Shown here: positions 1-9,100 of the stretch, one piece after another
How the letters are laid out: every line of letters begins with the position of its first letter
Numbering within the stretch: the stretch's first letter is position 1
Source of the DNA: Lutraria lutraria
Taxonomy: Eukaryota; Mollusca; Bivalvia; Venerida; Mactridae
NCBI GenBank assembly: GCA_964023205.1
Contig: OZ026835.1
Location: 46,101,083-46,165,082, forward strand
Direction: 5' to 3'
DNA: 64,000 bases
Position numbers and translations under genes: made by a program
The notes under the pieces: model-generated
The model's database searches: none
Told to the model about the DNA's origin: nothing
Seen by the model: only the letters and a program-made list of their open reading frames with translations

Positions 1-128
1 TCCTGATGGAAGCCTTGTTGGTGCTACAGCTACCTACACATGTACTGATGGATATTATATCAGTGGAGATAGTGTTGTAACTTGTGAATCTACTGGATCT
101 TGGACAAATGAACCTTTCTGCTTTATAA
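1..128 (+). CDS. Exon: sushi/CCP domain, 5' truncated by window edge
   Basis: Reading from base 2, the frame gives 42 codons of the latter part of a CCP domain. A TYTC segment, a VVTCE segment, a single Trp in GSWTNEPFC and a closing Cys match CCP Cys 2-4. The first Cys lies outside the window. The donor is GT at 129, phase 1, like the other sushi exons of the gene. Confidence 0.8.
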
Positions 129-3100
129 GTAGGCATCCTTTACCTTTCTTGTAATTATCAAATAAGGATTGTAAAGAGTAAAGTGGCCCGTTCACCTTCA
201 ATATTGCTAATATAATTGATTCAATTTTACCGTTTTGCCCTCAACGTTCAGTATTTTCATCAATATTTCGTTCTTTTCTACTAGGTTTTTATAGGAATAA
301 GATAAAATATTGATCAATATATTGATGGACCTAAAATACACATCAGTAATATTGACAATACTTCAATAATTATCTGAGATTTCTGATCCTTACCAAATGA
401 TGGGTTCTTTAATATCGCCCATTCAGTAAATATTTTCATCAAAAAATGAATATTGACAATCAGAATTGGTACCCAAACAAAATTAGTTCCCACTTACATG
501 GACAGTCTTCCAATTGAGTATTTTGAATAAAACATGTTACATGCATTTGCATTTGTAATTGCACTGTAAGAATTTCTACAGCGTGATTAGTAATTATAAT
601 GATACAAATATACAAAGATGACCACATATCTTAGATATGAAATATTCTGATACCAAAACAATGACTAGGTATTGAAAACATTAGCAAGAAGGATTTACCT
701 GACTGAAACATAGTATTTTACGAAACAACAACAATGATAATGGAATAAACAGTTGATGAAGATTACATGTATGAATAGGGGTGTCATGATCAACCAGTAT
801 ACTGCTATATATAAATAAATATCAGAAAACTCTCAATCTTTTGATGTTTCCACTGTTTAGTATCAAAATTGACATTTTGTTTAAAATAAATCCAGTCAAG
901 AATTGTTCTAGTCAAACTAAAATGCTTTTATAGTTTCATTTTACCTTCCATTTATTTTTGCCATACATTTGAACAATTTACTGAATAAATATAATTCATA
1001 AATGTAGATTTTAAATAATCGTAACTCGGGCTTATAAGGCTGCAATATATTGTGGTACGTATTGCAATACATTGCTTCAGTATTGCAGTATATTGTGGTA
1101 CGTATTGCAATACATTGCTTCAGTATTGCAGTATATTGTGGTATGCTTGAGGCGTATTTGACACCCCTATATATGAATACATATGAATGGGTTTTATAAT
1201 ACTTACTTTTTATTAAATAAATGTTAAGTCTAATTACACATAATCATATTCATATATAACATATTGTTATTTGTGATTATAATAACCTATTGATATTTTG
1301 TATTTATAAAAAGATGTTATTTTGTAATTATAAGATATTGTTATTTTGTGATTATTATAACATATTGTTATTTTGATCAGGGTGATTCTGTGAAAGCAAC
1401 AATTGGGTAAAATAAAGTAATTGTGTCTTGTTTGAGTTCATGAATATTTGGTACTTAGTTAAACAATTGAACGCTCGCCTTACCAACTCTTATTTAAATG
1501 GTTTGGTTTTATTTCAGTCCATAGAAACTATGATGAAGCTTGTTCTGTGACTGATCAATGTTTAACCATTGACTCATCATGTCGTGACAATGGTGCTGGA
1601 GAGGATAGATGCCTGTGTTCCCTAACTGGACAGTTTTATGATTCTTCTATCGACCAATGCTTAGCTGGTAAACTATATGTTCATTATATCAAGGATTGAT
1701 GCAGTTTATAGAAGTTTCTTGTTCCAAGTCAGCCAAAACTCACATAATTATTTTTTATAATCCATATACTTTTAATAGTTCACCAGAGTACGACGTGCTC
1801 ATGGTGAACTATTGTGATCATGTAATGTCGGTCGTCAGTGTGTGCGTGTGTGTTTGTGCATGCGTCAACAATTGCTTTAAACAACATCTCCTTCTTAACC
1901 AGTTGGCCAATTTTAACGAAACTTTACATGGTTGTTCCTTGCATGAAGCTCTACCAAAGCTCTAAAAAATTTAATTTCATTAAAAACTCAAAACATTAAA
2001 AATCTTCTTGTCTAAAGCCACAGGGCCTAGAGCTTAGATATTTGTTATGTAGCATTGTCTAGTGAACCTCTACCAAGACTTTTTAGTTTGTTCAAATTAT
2101 TGTCCTAGGCCAAAATTGGCCTTACCCCAGGGGTCACTTGATTTTACATTGCCTTATATAGGGACATTTTAAAAATCTTCTAGTCAGAAACTACAATGCC
2201 TAGAGCTTAGATATTTGGTGTGTACAGGTAGCATTGTCTAGTGGACCACTACCAAGTTTGTTCAAACTATTACCTTAGGGTCAAAATTGGCCCCTGTCCT
2301 GGGGTTTACTCTAACTATTTAGAAAATTTTAAAAAATCTTCTTGTCTAAAATCGAAATAAAAGTTATTTGATGTAAATATCTCAAGAAATGGCAAAGTTA
2401 TGGTCAATTTAATCTCGTTTGAAGGATTTACTTTAATACAAACTGAGTTAAATATGGAGACAATCTGGTTGAAGTCTTCTTGTCAGGAGAAAACTGATCA
2501 GCTGCATTATGACTCCCCTGTGAATAGAATTGAATTCATTGTTAAATCACCTACCATCAATAGTTTTAGTATTTTGATATTTGAAATGGGGTGCAAAACT
2601 TGATATAAACAAACAAAAAAACAAACAAACATTGATACTTGCAGATTGTGGAGGATTGACTGCGCCTACAAATGGTTTGGTAACATTACCAGAGGTATAT
2701 TCAGCTGGACAGATTGCTGTGTACTCCTGTGATCGTGGATTTGCTTTGTCAGGACCTGCTATTAGAACATGTCTATCAACTGGCTCTTGGAATGGAAGTG
2801 CACCTCAGTGTGTTGCAGGTAAAAAAAATAAAATTCTGCCTTAGAAATTACATTACAGTAAACGCACACTTAAAAAAAAATTTTCTTTTAACACCCACGA
2901 AAATGACGTGCTTTTTGTTTTGAAATCTACAATTCCCTCTTGTCATTATCTTTTTAACTCGGCATCCGTTTAAAGTTTCATGAGTATTTTTAATTGCTTA
3001 TGGCATTTTGTGTGTGTCTGTCTTTCTAAAATATCTTTCTGGTCCCTGCTTTTTATGAGATGAATTTACTTGTACACATCTATGTCTTTACTCATTACAA

Positions 3101-6100
3101 GATAATCATATTAAATTGTTAGTGTTGAAAAGGGCATAAAACCTAATGAAAGAAGCAAACATCTAGGTCTTGTCTAAAATGTGAGAGTTGATGTAAACAT
3201 GATTATCTTACAGGTTGTCCTGATCCAGATGCTCCGTCTGATGGTAATGTTGATATATCTCAGGGTACAGCTTCAGGTGATACTATTGTATACTCGTGTA
3301 ATGTAGGATATAGTCTTCTTGGTGCTTCGGAGAGACAATGTAACTCTGATGGTACATGGAATGGAAATGCTCCAACATGTGCTATAGGTATGGTAGAAAA
3401 TGTTTTTTCAGCATACTGATAATTGCATGTCACTTGTGTAACATACTTTCTCTTTTCAGGATCTGTCTTTAAATGTAAGAATTCTAATTCTTTAAACTTT
3501 CTACTTAAAGATCAGTTAGCTTTTATTCATTAACCTGCCCCACCCTGAAAGACCGAGGGGATATAGGAATGGTAGGCATGCCTAGGTGCATAAAATTTGG
3601 AATCTCAGTCGGTCCAGATCAGACTCATCCTATTTTATCGAATTTTTCCAGACTGACAAATCGTCAGTGCGTGCGTGTTTGTGTCTGTCACACTTTCTTG
3701 TCATGCATTGTGAGATTTTAAAATCATTTGGTACATTTGTTCACCATCATGGGAGGGTGTGTCATGGGAAAGAATTACGTCAATATCTCCAAGGTCATAG
3801 TCGCACTTGAATATCAATTCTCAAAATGGCCATAGATTAGCTTGTTTAGGAAATACTTTTCTGCCTGATCAAGCATCAAAGATTGCATATGCTTTTCTTT
3901 AAATGCTACAGTCCTAAGTAATGTCAAGAGATTTTCTGTAGATAAGTCAAATTTCCTAAAAAACATGTGTATGTACATATGTATGTCGTTTAAATGATTC
4001 TTGAAATCTGTATTCTACTATAAATGATTCAGACAACCTGTGGCAAGGTAATACCTTGACCTATATATCTAGTGTTATTTGTTTAGGTAAAACTAAGTAC
4101 AGCATGGCAGTGATGTTTCTGTCACACAAAGTTGTTTTGTAATTGTTATTTATGCCTGTTCCCTCAGAGTTCAGGGTCTGCATTAAAAAGTCATGAATAG
4201 ACTCATCCTTCACTGGTTTGTTAATTTTACTCTACAGCCCTAAAACTGACCTATGATAGGATTAGATTCTAAGGCTTTTATACAAATACAACTTTAAAAT
4301 CTTTAAGTCCTGCTCTCAGTTCTATAAACTTGATTCTCATCATTGATATCAGTTGGTTAACATTTCATCTGCCATGTCTGTAGCTCTTAAGTCTATTCAG
4401 AATGTGGGATATTTGTCACCATGTGACAGCTCTAGTTAAAAGTAGAATTGTCACCTTTCTTGTCCAGTACATTATAATTGATCCAGGTAGGGATGTACCG
4501 ATCGCCAGAACCATAATCCTGGCTTTTGTACTTGTTGGGTTATTTGCTTTTGATGAATGAATGATGATAGCTTATGAACAAGACAAAAATGATTATATTT
4601 TGACTGTGAGGTCAGCTACTTTGTTACAACAATTTTTTTAAAGTACATTACTTCTGCTAGCATCGCCTTGAATGCTGTGTCAGGTAAGGTCAATGTGTGA
4701 ACGACTTTCCGCTGGATAAAGTGTAGTTCTTCTCCCCTATGAGCCATGTGTCACATATGTATGTTGCTGTATAACAGATCTCCACAGCACTTGTATGGGG
4801 CTTGGCCAGTTCAAATGGCTTCTCTCGTGCGCCAATATTGATAACTCCGATATACTTATGAACTGTTTCGGCATGTTTACATACATATGAGGAGTTCATC
4901 CTGAAACAGTTCAAAACATGTACATGTAAATATTTAGGTATTTTATTAAAAGACAATAGAATAAAAGACAATATGTTGTGATAAAATGCATGGACAGAAG
5001 TTCCTAGAAGTTTGCGTCAATGGCGGAAATGAAAGTGTTGTACATAAACAATATTTGCAAATTAAGGCTAGACTCTCAAAACCTATTCTTGACAATTCTA
5101 TGAACTATTTAACTAAAGAAGTGTAGATGATTTTGTTATTTTCTATATCTAAGCTATTACGTGTGAAACTTACTCTTTTGCCCTGTGTGTGAGTTACTAT
5201 CCATGAAATGCTCATTTTACTTACTATAAATCTGCAATGAACATTTCAATGCAATAGGCATATTAAAACGATTTTAGATGGAATTCTATGAGAATTATTA
5301 GTAAAATTATGTTAAATTTTGTGTATCTCGTGAAGAAAAAAGCCTATTTTCATTCATTTTAGTACCAATTTATTATGATTCGTGTGGTTTACTAAAGCTG
5401 GATTAGCTTTTTTGACACAATTCAAATAATGTTCTCAAAAATCATACAACATACAAGATCACACTTAGTACCGTTATTTGCAGTAAGTTAGTGCGCATGT
5501 GACAGGCTAGGTGTTGTTTGGGTTCTGGAAACGTTTATCATCTGAAATATACAAAATAATGAATTTACTGAGCCTCAGCAGCCACCATTACTCATTTTGA
5601 TTACTATCCGAAGTCACATGATGTTAGTTTTCATGCGGTGTGCATTGTGCATGCGTGGTCAACTTTTGCTTTGTGAACACAATATAGGCCTCAATTTTAG
5701 TTGGATCTTCACAAAACAGAATATTTGTATTGATTAAATAATAGAAAAGGTCGAACAATAGTCATCTAGAGCTCAAAACTAGGTCACTAGGTCCAATCAA
5801 AGGAAAACCTCATGACACAGGCTCAAACGATGTTTTTTTTGTCAGCAAGCAATGATTATCATATGAGTGATAAAGGGCCATCTTGACCCTCAAGTTTGTT
5901 GAATATTGAAATACAATATTGCTCTTTACAGAATGTCCTAAACTAAATGATATTGAGTATGGTTGGGTGGATATGGCTTTAGGACGGTATGAGGGCTCCA
6001 AGGCTGTATATGTGTGTATGAACAATTATGCTGTGGTTGGTGAATCAACAAGAACGTGTCAATCAACTGGTCTATGGGATGGTGTGCAACCTGAATGTGT

Positions 6101-9100
6101 CTTTGGTAAACTCATTATATTTTAAATTTATCTTTCCTGAGACCATTTATTTCTTACGAGTTTATAAAGTAAAATGTTTACAGTAAGTGGCATTGGGTTC
6201 AACAGAAACTGTCTATGTCTATTTATTTATGCAGCTTTAATGACAAGAAACAATATAATCATCTGTTCCATCTTAATCTATTTCAAATATATTCTTAGTT
6301 TAGAATCTTTTTGTTGAAAGACCTTGATGCCAAACGCTATTTTCTATATCTAGAAGACAATGTTTTGCTTTAAAAAAAAAAGAAATTTTGTAATTTTCAT
6401 GAAATAATGTATTTTATTGTGAATGTTGAATCTCTTCATTTTTCGCTCAGCTGTTGTTTTTTTGGAAAATGTCGAGCTATTATGATCACTGCGTTATCGG
6501 TGCAGTCTGCATTCGTGCAAAACCTTTAATACAGCTTATAACTCAGAAACTATAATAGGTAGCAACATGAAACTTAATAGGTGGACAGGTCTCACTGAGG
6601 CTGTGAACAGATTAGAGTTAGCTCTGCTTGTGCCGGTCTTGTTAAAAAATTAGTACATCAATATTCCCTGATGTGCTCCTGGTGTTTAGTTCCCTGTTTA
6701 TATATTTCTGGTACATGCAGTATTTTACATGTCTATTACAGCTATATTCCCTGATGTCCTACTTGTGTTTGGTTCACTATTTGTGTTTCTGGTACTTGTG
6801 GATATTGCAATCATTGCATTCTGTGTTTATATCAAGTACTGTAGAAAGGTATGTTTGGATCTTGTCATGATTTTCAACTTTAAAATCTTGGCTTTTATGC
6901 CAACAATGTTTGTCTTTTGTTTTTTACCACCATATTTTAGCCATTGCTGCCCTTGAAATGCAAAGGGGTCGAAAACTCATCTGCTTTGTAGTTTTCAAGG
7001 GTTTGAAGAATGACAAAAATACTCCTGAAGATATATGAACTTTGAATCATTCATTATTAATTAAATTATTAAAGATACATGTCACTATTTTTGAATTACG
7101 GCGTACATCCCTATCTAAAATTTTATGTTCGACTCAGTACTTTATAACACATCCATGCTTGTAGTTTAAACTTGAAAAATATCTTTAAAAGTTCTTTATC
7201 TCCTGATTTCAATTTTGGCTTTATTAATAAAATCTTTGTATGTTAAGAAATTGCCATGTTAAAGGGCAACGCAATGTTGACTTTTCAAGCTCTTCGTCAT
7301 GTAGAACTATTAAAGTTATGATGATTCCTGCATTTTTAAAAAAAAAAATCGACCATTTAACAAAAATATTGGTGATTTGATATTGTCATTTAGTGATTGT
7401 GCGAATCTCCTAGGGCGCCGCCATTTTGAAAGAATAGTCACATGTCGTGACGTCATATTTCACAAAGTGTAAAAGCCAGTACACCCGTTCTGCGAGCACT
7501 ATTATAAAAGATACGGCCTTAAATGATATTGTATTGTATATTGTATTATAAATGACAATATTTTTTACACTTATCCAGGTCTGACCGGGGTGATAATTGA
7601 TATAACAAATTTGTTTTTTTAATAACCGCATTAGTGCCTATTTACAAATTTCAATTTCTTAAATCAATTAGTTTTTATCAGACTTTTATAACAACGCATT
7701 AACAACAGTCTCTTAGTCTTATTTATGTAAATATTGATATGCAATACAATTTATGTGATATTGTATGTTAAAGTCTCTTATAATTCAATATTGAATGGTT
7801 ATGTACATTTTAAGTGTTTGTGTATGATAAATATATTTTATGTATGTACATAAATGAGACAAGAATAAAGAAAGAATAAATAAATATCCAAATTAATGAT
7901 TACTAGCCGTTCGGTACAAACAATTTAACATTGCTATTCATTTTGAATTTATACAAAAAAGATGTGATTGGTGGTGTGACAAACTTCAGTTAATTTCGAA
8001 AATTATCAACTTTTTTATGTCATACCGACGTAATAATTATTGATTGTTTAAATGTGCAGGAATGCATTATATATTATGATGTTCGAACAAATAATTATGG
8101 TGCAATTATTTTGTCTGTATAATAAAGAAAAAAAGATGAAAATACGATTCTTAGTGATATTTCATAATGGAAAATTAATAATAAACAGAAACATTTCATG
8201 AGATCAAAATAAAACTAAGTATGAGTTTTATATGTAATTCTTAAATCGTTTTACTGATACTGTAAAATATCTGATAATGATTTGATATTTTTTTCAAATT
8301 ATAGACAACTGCATGACACTACTTGTTTATTTAGTCTGTCACGTACCTAAAACAATAACCAAGGTCCCAATTTGCTACTATTACTCCAATTTCACATGAA
8401 ACCGACAGACATGTGTAATATGGCAAATCCATGTGTGGTCGTGTGATCAACTGATTAGCGACTTTTCATTGGTTGATCAATTAGAACTATGACCTAGAAC
8501 ACTATTTGTTGTCTTGTGACGTAATTTTCATCAGTGTGGGAGATATTGATTTTTAGCTCACATGTCACAAAGTGACAAAGTGAGCTATTAGGATCACTCT
8601 CCGTCCGGCGTCGTCAAACTTTTTGTTGTGACCACACTAGGGGCCACATTTTTGGCTCAATTTTAGCAAAACTGGGTCAGAACGTTAATATCAACAAAAT
8701 CTCGGACGAGTTCGATATTGGGCCATTTGGGGTCAAAAACTAGGTCACCAGGGCCAAATAAGGGAAAACCTTGTGAACACTTTAGAAATCACTGTTTTGA
8801 ATTTATCTTCATGAAACTTTGTCAGAATGTTTATTTTAATAATATGTAGGTCAAGTTTGAAAATGGGTAATTTCTGTAGTAAAATTAGGTCACTAGGGCA
8901 AATTGCTGGAAAACCTTGTGAACACTCTAGAAGTCACTGTTTTGATTGGATGATCATGAAACCTTGTCAGAATGTTTGTCTTCATAATATCTTGGACGAG
9001 TTCGAACATGGGTCATCTTGGGTCAAAAACTAGGTCGCTAGGTCAAATCTTATGAAAAACCATGTTAACACTGTAGTTTTCACAGTTATTATTGGATCTT

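Noticed and set aside
8827..9033. 68-codon ORF as a small gene
   Set aside because: It falls inside the 1.1-kb interspersed repeat and repeats with its internal units.
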